The notes under the pieces were generated by a model that worked only from the letters and a program-made list of their open reading frames with translations, was not told the DNA's origin and did no database searches. Of a stretch of 64,000 bases of DNA, positions 9,632 to 20,301 are shown one piece after another. The position numbers and the translations under genes were made by a program. The DNA is from Fragilaria crotonensis (Eukaryota > Bacillariophyta > Fragilariophyceae > Fragilariales > Fragilariaceae): NCBI GenBank assembly GCA_022925895.1, contig JAKSYS010000327.1:1-64000 (forward strand), given 5' to 3'. The stretch's first letter is position 1. The number at the start of each line of letters is the position of its first letter.

Positions 9632-12600
9632 GTGATGAGGATGCCATGGTCAGACGTGCAAGCGTTGCAACCACAGCACCTCAAGGTATCCCCGCTTGCA
9701 GCAGTGATACCACAAGTAGGCCGTTGTGGCCGGTTGGTGTCCGATTTATCATTTGCTATGATTCAGGCCCCACATCTGGAGGGAAACGCGCCCAACGCGC
9801 GGGTGGGACCACGGACCCCCTTGCAGCGTCCGTGAACGACATCACAACATGGCATAAAGTGAGTTGATCTACTTGTAGTCAATAATGACTGTTTATAGTT
9901 ATGATTATGGTCATTTTCAACATTAAAAAGTGATATCTACGTATTTATTTTTTATACTAAGATTTTAACGTATTTAATGTAATGTTTCTTTTGAGTTGGT
10001 GATAGAATCTATGACTTATAAAACTATTACAAATTTATTTTTTTAGGAGTAAACAAAATTGGTGGATCCAATAAGTTTATTTCTGTGGAAGTCAACCCAC
10101 GGTGGATTCCATAAATTCATTTCTACTGGAGTCAACAAAAACATAAATTTGTTTCTGCAGTAGCAACCGTTTTTCCAAGAGGTTGACTTGGTGTTTTCAT
10201 ATCACCATAAAAAGTCATTTCTAACTTAAAAGGATAAGAAGGTCCGGTGAATGGCTGGAATTTAAAAATTTACTATTCCAGCTCTGTCCGGTTTGAAATT
10301 GTAACAAAAATTACCAGAGGTTGTGCTCGTAGGACTTCTGTACATCTCTACAGGAATTCAAAATGCGGATGCTCGAACTGGATTCAAATCACAAAAATGT
10401 ATGTGTAACACACACAACAGCAACAATGACAAGACTGATCAAGAAAACAACGACACCTCAATCCTCTAATGGCAAAAGCACCAACATTCGAGAATTGTGG
10501 TGTCCTTGTTCGGAGAATGAGGACACTGCAACTGTCATCACAATGCAGATGCAGGCAACAAGGATTGACTTGCTTCTGGCACCATAAGGGTTGAGCCAGA
10601 AAGAATGTTGCTGTCATTGGTGGTGTATTGTGGACTTCGGATGAGGGAGAAGAGGTGGAGCAACAATCTGGTTTCAAACTTGATTCGATCAGAGTTGTGT
10701 GTGTGAACTCAGAGTTTAATGCTAGTTTTGAATGGAAATTGTCGTAGTATTCAATTTACATGTCAGCCACTCAATCTACATGGTGATATAAATCAACAAA
10801 AAATATGATGTACGTGATACATTTAAAATTAGTGTGTACGTACTCAGAGTTTTAAGCTTGTTATGAATTTCACATTGTCATAGTAATCAATTTAAACATT
10901 GTAGACACAATACACACGGTGATCTAACTCAACAAAACAAGTGATGTATGTAATTATTTTAAAACGTCATTCATAAATAAACGATGAATAATCAACATAA
11001 ATGTTGATTATAGTTTTATTTGGTGAATAGTCCCCGTTCACTATCAATATATTTTGAACTCAATTTATTTTTTTCAAGTCACCAAAAACCACCTTGTGAT
11101 GGATACGACAACTAAGCTGTTGCCAGCGCATCCCGTTAAAGAAGTAAGCCGAGTCCTCGACCCGTTACTCCGGTTTATGGCCGATGGCCGCGGTGTCGGC
11201 AAAGGAAGCAATCAGTTTTCCTAAGATTGACCTGTCCGATGGCTTCTGGCATATCATGTTTGTCGCTGACAACTTAAAATGGAACTTTGCGTACGCATGG
11301 CCTGCTCGTGAGCGAGGTTGATGTCCCCGTGCAAGTCGTCATCTGGCATGCCCTCCAAATGGATTGGACAGAAAGCCCCCGGGTTACTTCTGCGCCGTAA
11401 CCGAGACCTGGCGGGACATTATGCAAGCATTCATTGATGCCGGGGCTGTATGCCGCCCGCACACCTTAGTACTACTTGATGACTTTATGACACCACAAAC
11501 CCCTGCATGCCGCCAGACGAGTCCGGAGACGGCGGTGCGCAAATGGCAAATGTCGGCCATGTAGGTCAACGACTACTTTCTAGCCGCCGTGGAAGACAGG
11601 ACCGGCACACTATTGCAACCCATCGGCCGGGCGACCCTACACACCATTCACGGACTTTCCCGCCTCCCGCCTGCTAGGCGGTAAGGACCGATCGCAGCTA
11701 AGAAGCTTGAGGCCGGCGATACCCAATGGGGCCACACCAAAGAACTCCTCGGCTTCATCTTCAATGGGAAGGTCCACACCGTGCACCTTAGTACTCAGCG
11801 AAAAGCGGCAGAGATTGCCGACGACACCGCACTTCACAAATTTCAGTCAATCCTTGGAAAAATGCGTCACGTCACCACAATACTGCCTGCGGTGCATGGT
11901 CTCTTTACCCAGCTCAACTGCACCCTGGGAGGTAACTCCAAGGTCATCTCGTTGAGAGCCCACGAGGAAGTTTGCGCTGCGACAACAGTGGGTGGTCGCG
12001 GGAAATGATCACCGCGGCCAAAGTTTCTGAGAGCAACCCGACCAGAAAGCTGACTAACTCACACTTGCACTTAAGCGTTTTAGAAATTTTGTGCTGTCCC
12101 ATAGGCACCACCACATCCACCACATTTTTGTCCATAGTGAATAAAAAAATAAAACATCAAGTTGACGGGCTGCACACAAAGCTCTGGTAGAAGACATTTG
12201 ACCCGCACGGCCCACTATCGATTCCAAATAACTGACGGTAGACATATAAATGATGCCTGGGTATTTCACCCACCAGTCACCTCAGCCTGAAAACCAGCAA
12301 AATAGGAACGGATAGAGCGCATACCCGATATCGCTGTCCTTGTAGCCCGAGTCACACTATCCATCACCATAGGTTCGTACATTGTAAGCCAATTCTGTAA
12401 ATACATGAGGCCTCTTTGTGCATGTGGTTCTTCAGGAAAAGCAAACACCTCCACAAGGCTTGGCACAACCTGACGCCGTTGTCAGTAAAGTTCGCTCAGC
12501 CTTCGTAAGAGCAGAGTGCGTTGTATAGCATGTTGTGAGGCTACATCCGTGCCATGTCCGTTCAAATTGCGGGTTTTCCACAGGTTATACCACTCTTCCA

Positions 12601-13620
12601 AGATTGTGCTAATGATTTCTGCTCTCCATTGCGTACTTTGGATGACGTGAGTTGACCATAGTTATCACCATAGTAGTGGATGCCCTGAAGAATAGCCACC
12701 AGTCATTACAAGATCTGCCATTGAAGACATGTTGCCAACAAATATTGGAATGATATTCCATCATCGTACTAACTAGCTTGTCATCCTCGGTACTACCAAG
12801 GATGACGACTTCCCAATCTTTTGAAAAACCATGCGTCACGTGGCACCACAAGCCTTCATGCTGGAGGGATACCCTGACCCCCAATGCCCATCTGGATCCA
12901 GCGGAAGCGACCTAGCACTGCCCATTACCCAACAAATTAAAACCTATAAAGACCGAGATCTAGTCCCCCGTCCGCAAGTTGCCCTTCCCATTGGTGCCAT
13001 CCAAATGGCCGCCGCCGACAGCTGCCACCCCCGGGAGCAGGCAACTACCTACCTAATCATCATGGCGTTTTATTTTCTCCTGTGGATTGGTTTCAAGGCC
13101 AGACAATATTACCGCCCACCAGCAAGTCAGCCACCCTCGCAGCGACCACATCTGTGATGCTGGTGATGGACAATCAAAAGAACGGGCACTGCGGCGACAC
13201 CATCCATCAGGAAGCATGCGACTTGGATTTTTGCCCAGTCTGCTCAGTCGCGGCTCTTGTGAGTCCCATCATGGCCCAAAACATGCCGGTGTCTACCCCA
13301 CTGAGTTTTGTACAACCAGACATGCATCTGCAGCCTGACCATATTCTCCATGCTGTCCGCCGGGGAGTCCAATTAGCTCAGCTCGAGGCAAGCGGCTACC
13401 AGTTAACCCGGATTGGTGCACACTCGCTGTGCGCCTCGGGTGCCATGGCCTTGTGGTTATCCAATCATGGCCCGGAAGCAATTATGTAACTGGGACGCTG
13501 GCACACCCAAACATTCCTTACCTGTATCCACTCCCAAGCAAATTGCTGCCCTCACCACAGGCACCTCTTATAAGATAGGGCATTCCCTCAACTTCCACAA
13601 TGTAGGCAGGTAAAATTCTT
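9632..13620 (+). mobile_element. Fossil tyrosine-recombinase retroelement (DIRS-like)
   Basis: An old element on the + strand. Recognisable parts in order are: an N-terminal reverse transcriptase region (IPQVGRCGRLVSDLSF, about 9640-9850); the central reverse transcriptase (KIDLSDGFWHIMF near 11225, LVLLDDF near 11465, then LLGFIFNGKVHTVHLSTQ near 11740, to about 11950); a poorly readable middle expected to hold RNase H; and a tyrosine recombinase C-part (GAHSLCASGAMALWLS near 13420). The reverse transcriptase plus tyrosine recombinase pair defines DIRS-type elements, which lack an integrase of the copia/gypsy kind. It is heavily broken, with many interruptions, and is split by an AT-rich insertion at about 9857-11095. 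Old. Confidence 0.65.
9857..11095. other. AT-rich insertion inside the DIRS-like fossil, with internal tandem repeats
   Basis: The composition falls abruptly to strongly AT-rich, and reverse transcriptase motifs lie on both sides, so this looks like a later insertion. It contains about three ~45-bp units of GTGGATTCCATAAATTCATTTCT type (10065-10165) and a ~132-bp tandem duplication (about 10698-10829 and 10830-10965, ACTCAGAGTTT...GTGATATAAATCAACAAAA). A GGTCCGG-type terminus occurs at 10238. No coding sequence and no clear termini were found. The left border reads like a splice donor (GTGAGT), but an intron of this size would be unusual. Confidence 0.5.
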
Positions 13621-13983
13621 GCCCTAGGACTGTACAATCGAACAACATCGGACCCTGCTTTAGTTCCTCATTGCTTGCAGTAAGTGCAATTCCCTCTCCA
13701 GGTTTCTTCAGGTTCTCTTGGCGGCCATCCGGTGGTGCCCGAATTTATCCGAACTCTTTGATCGGCGGGACCGCAGTGCTCCGGAACCTGTGCACTTGAA
13801 GTTTTGTCAAGGGACCCCTCTCAGTGGGGGTGGGTGTGTTCTTGGCACCGATTACAAGACCAAATTAGCTGGCACAAATACGACACCACAAAGCAAATGG
13901 CATCAAGTGGAGGATGATCCCGGGGGAAGGAATAAACCCAAAGAGGAACCTAGCATTCTGTGGAAATTCCTATTCCTATAGAT
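13621..13983. other. Non-coding tract after the DIRS-like fossil
   Basis: No recognisable gene. It may be the 3' end of the fossil element; no terminal repeat could be paired with confidence. Confidence 0.3.
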
Positions 13984-14160
13984 TCCTTTCTATGGCCAAC
14001 AATTTGCTATTGTGGTAGGACTGTAGTTGCTAGCACTGGTGCCACGCGACCACTACTAGCTAGTGATGACGAAGGATTCTAGTGGAGTACTGTACACTAG
14101 GGGGAGTTACTCCCCCAGGATATTCGAAGACCGAGTGGACAGCCCCCTATCTCTGGTAGG
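13984..14160 (+). repeat. Direct repeat ~177 bp, copy 1
   Basis: It begins TCCTTTCTATGGCC and includes GTGATGACGAAGGATTC and GGGGAGTTACTCCCCCAGGA, a palindromic hinge, ending CCCCCTATCTCTGGTAGG. A second copy in the same orientation is at 14481. Identity is high but with several changes. The pair may be terminal repeats of the neighbouring fossil or of another element. Confidence 0.6.
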
Positions 14161-14480
14161 TTTGGCATGCACCACAGTTGACGAACAGACACACCCTACC
14201 GATTGCCAACTAGCTACTGATGACGCTGCCATTTGAAGCCATTTGAAATGCTGAGCAGTTGAGCGTAGAATGTCTTGCCTCTAAGTCAGATACTAGTAGG
14301 CAATCTCTGCAGCTGTTTTTAGCTCGTCAGAGCAGAGAGAAAACTCCACCAAAAACTTCATATTTTGTACGACTATTCGCGAGAGATGCGAATCGACAGG
14401 AAAAGGGATATCCACCCCCACCACCCCCCACTTGTGCGACTAGCACACCCCCACTCCCAGGATGATCTGGGAGGAAACAT

Positions 14481-14655
14481 TCCTTTCTACGGCCAATATG
14501 CTATTGTGGTAGTACTGTAGTTGCTTGCAATCGTGCAACACGACCACTTGCGTGATGACGAAGGATTCCACTGGAGGAATGACACACGGTACACTACGGG
14601 GAGTTACTCCCCCAGGATATTCGAAGACTGAGCGCAGCCCCCTATCTCTGATAGG
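14481..14655 (+). repeat. Direct repeat ~175 bp, copy 2
   Basis: Partner of 13984-14160, starting TCCTTTCTACGGCC and sharing the GGGGAGTTACTCCCCCAGGA palindrome and the CCCCCTATCTCTGATAGG end. The 320 bp between the copies hold a C-rich run (14410-14460) and no gene. Confidence 0.6.
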
Positions 14656-15590
14656 TACATCATACGCCACGAAGAAACTCCGCCATGCCGTTTTCCATTC
14701 AACCGAAACGTCACGTCCCATTCAAATAGAGCTAAATGAGAGGTTTTTGTGATTCAATAACATCATAAACAGGAAGATGAGTTTGAATGTTCATTTTTTA
14801 GTTTTTCCAGACAAAATAGGTACGAAATCTGGGAAGATAAGCTCGATTTTGGAAATTTCATGACAATTCCCGTCGCTTAAGTATCGCAATTTACGGTAAT
14901 ATAGTAAAGTAGCTGTGGGTGCCTGGTACATAATCTCAGCTTTTTACACACTATTTGTACCGGTTCCACAGTACTAAATCACTTCACCCTGAAGCCGGAA
15001 GACGGAACTGCTTGCCTTTCCTCTCTAGATTTTATGTTGTTGGGAACAAGCGATGTCTTGATGCTGAAAGTTGACATATACCCGTACAGTACGACAGTGC
15101 TGTGGTACATGGTAGAGTAGATGTCAACCGTGTCAAAACCTCTTCATGCATACATGCATCCTCGGCTGGTAGGTGAGTGGTGGTAGTGTCTGCTAGTCGT
15201 ATTCTATATAGTACATCGTACTTGTACTCATCGTCCTCGTTCTTGATGCATAATTTGAGCCCAAGGCCCAAGGTCATTATTGGCCTCCACGCAAACAGCA
15301 AGAAGTTTCAACCAATATGTCTGGAAGGTCCGCTAAAGAACGGTTTTTATATCAATGGAAACTGGCTAAAAGTCTCGATTGCCGGACCTTGCTGATCGCC
15401 TCTATGATTTTTTGTGTGGAATGGGATCAGGCCCACAAACTCCTTCCTATCTGCTAATCAGAATCAAAGAAAGGTCGAGACACCGACAGATATCTTGTTC
15501 GTTGCCTCTCCCGCAACCTTATCTCACAACATACGATTCCAGACTTGATATCACATTCTCAATCTAAACTACCAACTACAAACGAGCATC
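14656..15590. other. Non-coding region upstream of NRT2 copy 2
   Basis: No gene is recognised. It includes the small element at 15325, and from about 15510 the leader shared with NRT2 copy 1 (AACCTTATCTCA, GACTTGATATCACATTC). Confidence 0.4.
15325..15390. repeat. 66-bp GGTCCGG-family miniature element
   Basis: It starts AAGGTCCGCTAAAG and ends GATTGCCGGACCTT. The termini are shared with the family, but the core is unrelated to the 77-bp members. It lies about 200 bp upstream of NRT2 copy 2. Confidence 0.5.
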
Positions 15591-18440
15591 ATGAGCGAAA
15601 TTGATAGCGGAGCTGTAAGTCGGATGTTGAATAGTCGCCTTCTTCCCTATTGCATTTCATTGCTGTAAACATCATTTCTGATTATCTTTGATCCTCGCGT
15701 TTAGCCCGAGGAGATGAAGAAATACCAGACCTATTACATTAATGTCGATCCCGACCAAGATGACAAAGCCACTGAACTCAAGCTGTGCAGCTTTGCCCGC
15801 CCTCACATGAGAGCCTTCCACTGCGCATGGTGGGCTTTCTTCATCGCTTTCTGTATTTGGTTCGCCATTGCCCCTCTGCTCACAGAAGTAAAGACATCAC
15901 TCAATCTCACCAAGGAAGAAATCTGGACTTCGAACATTATCGGCGTTGGAGGTACTATCTTCATGCGTTTTATCCTGGGACCTGGGTGCGATAAATTTGG
16001 AGCACGTATTCTCTTCGCCGCCCTCCTGTGTACGGCATCTATTCCAACTGCCTGCACCGGTCTCGTCAACAGTGCTGCGGGACTTTACGTCCTTCGTCTA
16101 TTCATTGGTATTGCTGGAGGTACCTTCGTCACCACTCAGTTCTGGTGAGTGAAAGTATTCCTTTCTTAAGCGTTGTTGCCATGTTCTTGTTCTGTTCTAA
16201 CCAGCTCCACTTTGGATCTTTTTCTAGGACCTCACGCATGTTTACCAAAGAGGTTGTCGGTACTGCCAACGCCATTGCCGCAGGCTGGGGAAATCTTGGA
16301 GCCGGAGCTATTTCGCTTATTATGGGAGCAGGAATCTTTCCTCTTTTAAGCTCTTTTCAACGGTAATGCGGACTTGGCCTGGCGTTGGGCGTCCGTTGTT
16401 CCCGCCGTTGTTGGTTTCGCAACTGGAGTAATTATTTACTTCATATCCGATGATGCGCCAAAGGAAACTACGCCGAGATGAAGAAGCATGGAATTATGCC
16501 TGAAATCTCTGCAGCTGTCTCATTCCGCTCTGGAGCTGTCAATATCAACACATGGATTCTGTTTATCCAATATGCTGCTTGCTTCGGAGTCGAGTTGACG
16601 ATGAACAACGCTGCGGCCCTGTACTTCAAGGAACAATTTGGTCTGACCACTGAATCCGCTGCTGCGATTGCTTCTATTTTTGGCTGGATGAATCTATTTG
16701 CACGTGGTCTTGGAGGGTACATTTGCGATAAGAGCAACCAGTACATGGGTATGAAGGGTCGCATCATCAGTAACTCTGCCTTCCTTGCCTTTGAGGGTAT
16801 GTTTGTGCTGATCTTTGCCAACAGTACCAGTCTTGCTTCCGCGATTGTCGTCATGGTCTTCTTCTCCTTGTTTGTGCAATGCGCCGAGGGATCAACCTTT
16901 GGCATCGTCCCTTACATTAACCCTGCAGCCACTGGATCCGTGTCGGGTATCGTTGGAGCCGGAGGAAATGTCGGTGCGGTTCTCTTTGGACTTTGCTTCC
17001 GTCAGATGGACTATAAGTCTGCCTTTTACGTTGTCGGCTTCAGCGTTATTGCGTCTTCCCTCATTGGTCTCTTTATTGTCATCAAGGGCCAGTCCTCGTT
17101 CATTTGCGGTGGCACCGACTCTGTGGACGAGAAGGACCCTTCAACTACACTTGCCGTGCCTGAAGTTGACGACAATGACCAAGATAAAGATGAAATGTGA
17201 GGCCTAGATCTCGCAAGCTTTGCCTTCATTTTTGTCAAAACCAAACAGCCTCCCTTTGCTTGAGACTGGGAATGCAGAAGTTTTGCTCAGACCATCATGA
17301 CCTTGCGTATGAAGACATGGTGTTCATCAGTCTGCATTTCCTTTATTCTATGTTAATCACATCATTTTTTTCGTCACCACTTTGTGTTCGCCATTTTACT
17401 GCGTTCCATACCTGGACAGTAATTGCTTATGGTCCTGGTGCTCTTGTAATCCTCCAACTCACGTGTTAGTTGCAGTTTGTGTATTATTGTCGCGAGTCGC
17501 GCGCTCCAGTATTTAGCAATAAACCCCCACCAAATTCTGAAAGGTAACGGCACCGGGTGACGAGGTGCGGATTCTGCAATCGCAGGTTCACTAAGCAGAA
17601 CACTAATAATCAGAAACGTGTGAAACTACATGTTTTCATCAGCGAATCGAAGTGGGGCTTTTTCCTTCCAAGTTGGGTGTTTATCTGTGATTGTCGACAG
17701 GGGACTCAAAGATCCCATCGATCGTCAATGTACCGATGAAGCCCATTTGTGTCCCGAAACTTGTTCACATCAGTCACATTCGCTTCAACGTCGTTGTCTG
17801 TTACGGCTAATGACGTACAGAAAGAAGTCTCAACTCGACGCGGTGTCTTCACGGTGGCGCGCACCTTGCTGGAGCCAGCCTGAATTTCAACTGTTGTGGC
17901 GTCAAAGCGGAACCGGGAATCTACTGGATTTTGTCGACAACAACGGAGTTTACGGTGCTCAGTAGAAACGCACGCGCGACACAGACCCACATTGTATGGA
18001 CAACGTGCGTCAGTACCACGCACCGATTCCGACGGTGGGATTCACGACCTTGAATTGGTGCACTCATGGTCAGCTCGTCCTCCATGGCAAGATTCCCTTT
18101 CATGTGAGTTGCTTTCCCGTCCTCAACCAAAGAAATTCGACACACCAGCACACCACAAACAAACCCAAAGGAAGTCATCCCCCCCCCTTTCTTTTGTGCT
18201 GCTGTTTCGTCACAAGCGCTCGCACGCCATAACTGCGCAGTTGAGCCAAATCATGATGTCAATGATTTGTGCTTCCACACCAACGACGGCGCTAGCGCAT
18301 TTCCCTTCGTCAATGGCTAACAAGGGTACATGCCGCCGAACATTACCTAGATGTAACGAAAAGGATTGACGTAGCTGACCAACAGGTGCAGAGGTCTCCA
18401 CCATCTTTTCTTTACCCGCAAAAGAACAGTGTTTGAGGAA
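15510..18440 (+). repeat. Segmental duplication, copy B (NRT2 block)
   Basis: Partner of the block at 3640-6640. The 3' part (17201-18440) keeps scattered matches such as GCAGAGGTCTCC (around 18388 versus 6588), CAGCTCGTCCTCC (around 18070 versus 6306) and the CGAATCGAAG...GATTGTCGACAGGG pair. The adjoining G-patch gene begins just beyond it and is not duplicated. Confidence 0.75.
15591..17200 (+). pseudogene. NRT2: NRT2-type nitrate transporter, copy 2, interrupted by a cluster of small indels
   Basis: The exon plan is the same as copy 1: 15591..15614, 15705..16144 and 16228..17200, with introns at identical places. The protein keeps R96, GPGCDKFGAR and AGWGNLGAG, and most differences from copy 1 are at silent sites. 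In exon 3, relative to copy 1, two single bases are missing at about 16344-16356 (CTCTTTTAAGCTCTTTTCAAC) and one more near 16460 (GCGCCAAAGGAAA). Net loss is three bases, so the frame is recovered, but the shifted stretch of about 115 bases meets a TAA at 16364. The C-tail differs from copy 1 (DDNDQDKDEM). Either a very recent loss of function or homopolymer errors in the assembly; the conserved remainder favours a gene that was functional until very recently or still is. Confidence 0.75.
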
Positions 18441-18508
18441 TGTGGGTGAACCACGAGTGCAACTGCCAACCATTTCGTGGACAAAAAGGCATAACCATCG
18501 GACCGTTC
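17201..18508. other. 3' flank of NRT2 copy 2
   Basis: Non-coding part of the duplicated block up to about 18440, then a short spacer to the convergent G-patch gene. Short open frames in it are not conserved with copy A. Confidence 0.45.
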
Positions 18509-19228
18509 TCAATAAGTGTCCACCAGGATCTCTAATTCGTCACCTTTGGACCGCTTTGCTTTCGCCTTCTTCGACTTCTTTTCTTTTTTGTCCTTCTTGC
18601 TACTTTTCGATGCGTTTTCCATCGGCTCATCCTTCCGGCGCTTCTCCTTCTTTTTCTTTGGTACATCCTCCGATTCATCATCATTAACCTTGCGTTTCTT
18701 GGCTTTCTCTTTTTCTGCCTTGAGAACAACCTTGGCCTGTCCTTGGCCATTCCATTCAACCTTGCTCCTGGCCTCGTCCTCCTCCTCTTTCGACATTGAT
18801 TCGGCTCGAGCCCACTTTCCCGTCTGCTTGCGTTGTGCCCTCATACCGAATCGTGCTCCACCCGTCGCTCTGAACAATTCCTCATCTGTGTACTCCTTCA
18901 CTTCAACTGTTGCATTCTTCTTGTTACCATTGAGTTTCGCAAATACATTGCCCATACTCTCGCTCCACCATTGCGATTGCTGCTCTAATTCTGGTTTGAC
19001 ATGACCAATCCCCACATCATCTTCCAGTTTCTTCACCTTGATATGTGTCGCCATTCCCTGAAGATTCTTTCCTAGACCGTGACCTGCTTTCCAACCCATC
19101 TTGGCGAGCTGCTTCGCTGCAAAGCCGTCCGTGTTGTTGGCCAAGGGATCTGCCACAGCAGCTTCATTGAGCGCGGAGCCCAGTTTGGAGCGCAATTTCG
19201 AACCCGACAATTCATGGACGTACGCCAT
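18509..19228 (-). CDS. G-patch domain nuclear protein (PINX1/GPATCH4-like)
   Basis: 239 residues. I chose the start at MAYVHELSGSK because it has a good AAAAATGGCG context; an in-frame ATG 15 codons further upstream gives an unconvincing extension. The G-patch motif runs from about residue 35 to 75: GFAAKQLAKMGWKAGHGLGKN and so on, with the usual Gly/Trp spacing. It is followed by QWWSESMGNVFAKL (86-99) and an LFRATGGARFGMRA block (119-131). From about residue 150 to the end the protein is very rich in Lys/Glu with runs of KKKK, typical of a nucleolar protein. Known role of the family: G-patch proteins bind and activate DEAH-box helicases in ribosome biogenesis or splicing. Which helicase partner applies here is unknown. 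No intron is needed. Confidence 0.85.
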   Translation of the reverse strand: MAYVHELSGSKLRSKLGSALNEAAVADPLANNTDGFAAKQLAKMGWKAGHGLGKNLQGMATHIKVKKLEDDVGIGHVKPELEQQSQWWSESMGNVFAKLNGNKKNATVEVKEYTDEELFRATGGARFGMRAQRKQTGKWARAESMSKEEEDEARSKVEWNGQGQAKVVLKAEKEKAKKRKVNDDESEDVPKKKKEKRRKDEPMENASKSSKKDKKEKKSKKAKAKRSKGDELEILVDTY

Positions 19229-19324
19229 TTTTCTAACAATCGTCGTGTAAGTGAATTTTAAGACGGTAGACACAGAGAGTCAAAAAGGCACGACAATGAG
19301 ACAATCGATCCGATGGTGGTGAAC

Positions 19325-19644
19325 AGAGACGAGAATTTCAAACCCAGCCCACCCAAACCCACGGCCCACCCAAACCCATTGGGTTAAGGGTGGGTTTTGG
19401 GTGAGCTCAGGATTTCATGGGTGGGTCTGGGTGGGCCGGCAAATCATAGCAAAAAATGACAGTAGATGTTTGCTACCGGTAGTAGTAGAACCATGTACTC
19501 CAGTACTGGCTACTGGGTTTGGGTGGGTTTGGGTAGGTCTTGGTAGATCGTATGGGTTCTGGGTGGGTTTGGGCTGGTACTTCCGTGAGCGTAGCTTTAC
19601 GTGGGTACCCATGGGTTTGATGTTTTCAGAAATTCCCGTCTCTG
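19325..19644. mobile_element. 320-bp Mutator-like miniature element, copy 1
   Basis: Ends are AGAGACGAGAATTTC and GAAATTCCCGTCTCTG. Flanks are GTGGTGAAC (19316-19324) and GTGGTGAAT (19645-19653), a 9-bp target duplication with one difference. The interior has G/T-rich TGGGTTTGGGTGGG tracts and a CTACCGGTAGTAG palindrome (19473-19485). It is nearly identical to the copy at 25013. A 9-bp duplication points to the Mutator (MULE) superfamily. It lies 97 bp upstream of the G-patch gene start and may overlap its promoter. Confidence 0.85.
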
Positions 19645-19653
19645 GTGGTGAAT

Positions 19654-20301
19654 GTGTGATGACGTTGAAAAATCTGCGAGGAGTCGAGTAAAACATGGGA
19701 ATGGAAAAATCGGTTCCCCATGCCAACCCCGTAGGATGAATGGCTCTGATGAGCTTTGATAAGGGTGCAACTCATAACCTTTCATAATTCGTACCTCACC
19801 GGTTAAATTGCCTGTAATCTTTGTCTTCACTACAAATCTCCACACCAACTCCATACAATTCTACTGTACAAGAAAAGTACTCCGTACCATAGAATAAGTG
19901 AGCACGTGTCTAGTTCTGCACGCAGGCGTAGTAATCACCACAAGAATTACTGAACGGAAAGTGTGCATGAGGAGATACGTAAATGTTCGGCACATAGTGG
20001 AGAGTCTGTAACACACGGTTAATGGAACGCGCTTGTGAGCGTTTCGGTACATACAGTACTTGTGGTCTTGTGTTAGTAGCAGCAGACAAGCACGCAAAAT
20101 GCGACCGCGATCCATTGCCTTCCAACTTCCAACGTCGAATTCTGGATCCAATCTTTTGAAGTCTGTTCGTCATTGCTTTGCTCCCAAATCAACCGGTAGA
20201 TTGTACGTGTAGATTTACCCTTGCCGGCAGATTGACTTGCTATCAAGTACTTTTGTCGCGCTTTACTCCTTTCTCCCATCTTACCTTCCTGTTGTAGAAT
20301 T
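19654..20301. other. Non-coding region upstream of the SET gene
   Basis: No gene recognised. The end of this stretch is the presumed promoter and leader of the SET-domain gene. Confidence 0.4.

Noticed and set aside
9857-11095. A 1.2 kb spliceosomal intron in the DIRS-like fossil
   Set aside because: The GTGAGT donor-like border is suggestive, but the other introns here are 70-570 bp and the tract has tandem repeats typical of an insertion.
18516-19004. Plus-strand Phe/Ser-rich frame opposite the G-patch gene
   Set aside because: It is the complement of the Lys/Glu-rich tail of the G-patch protein.
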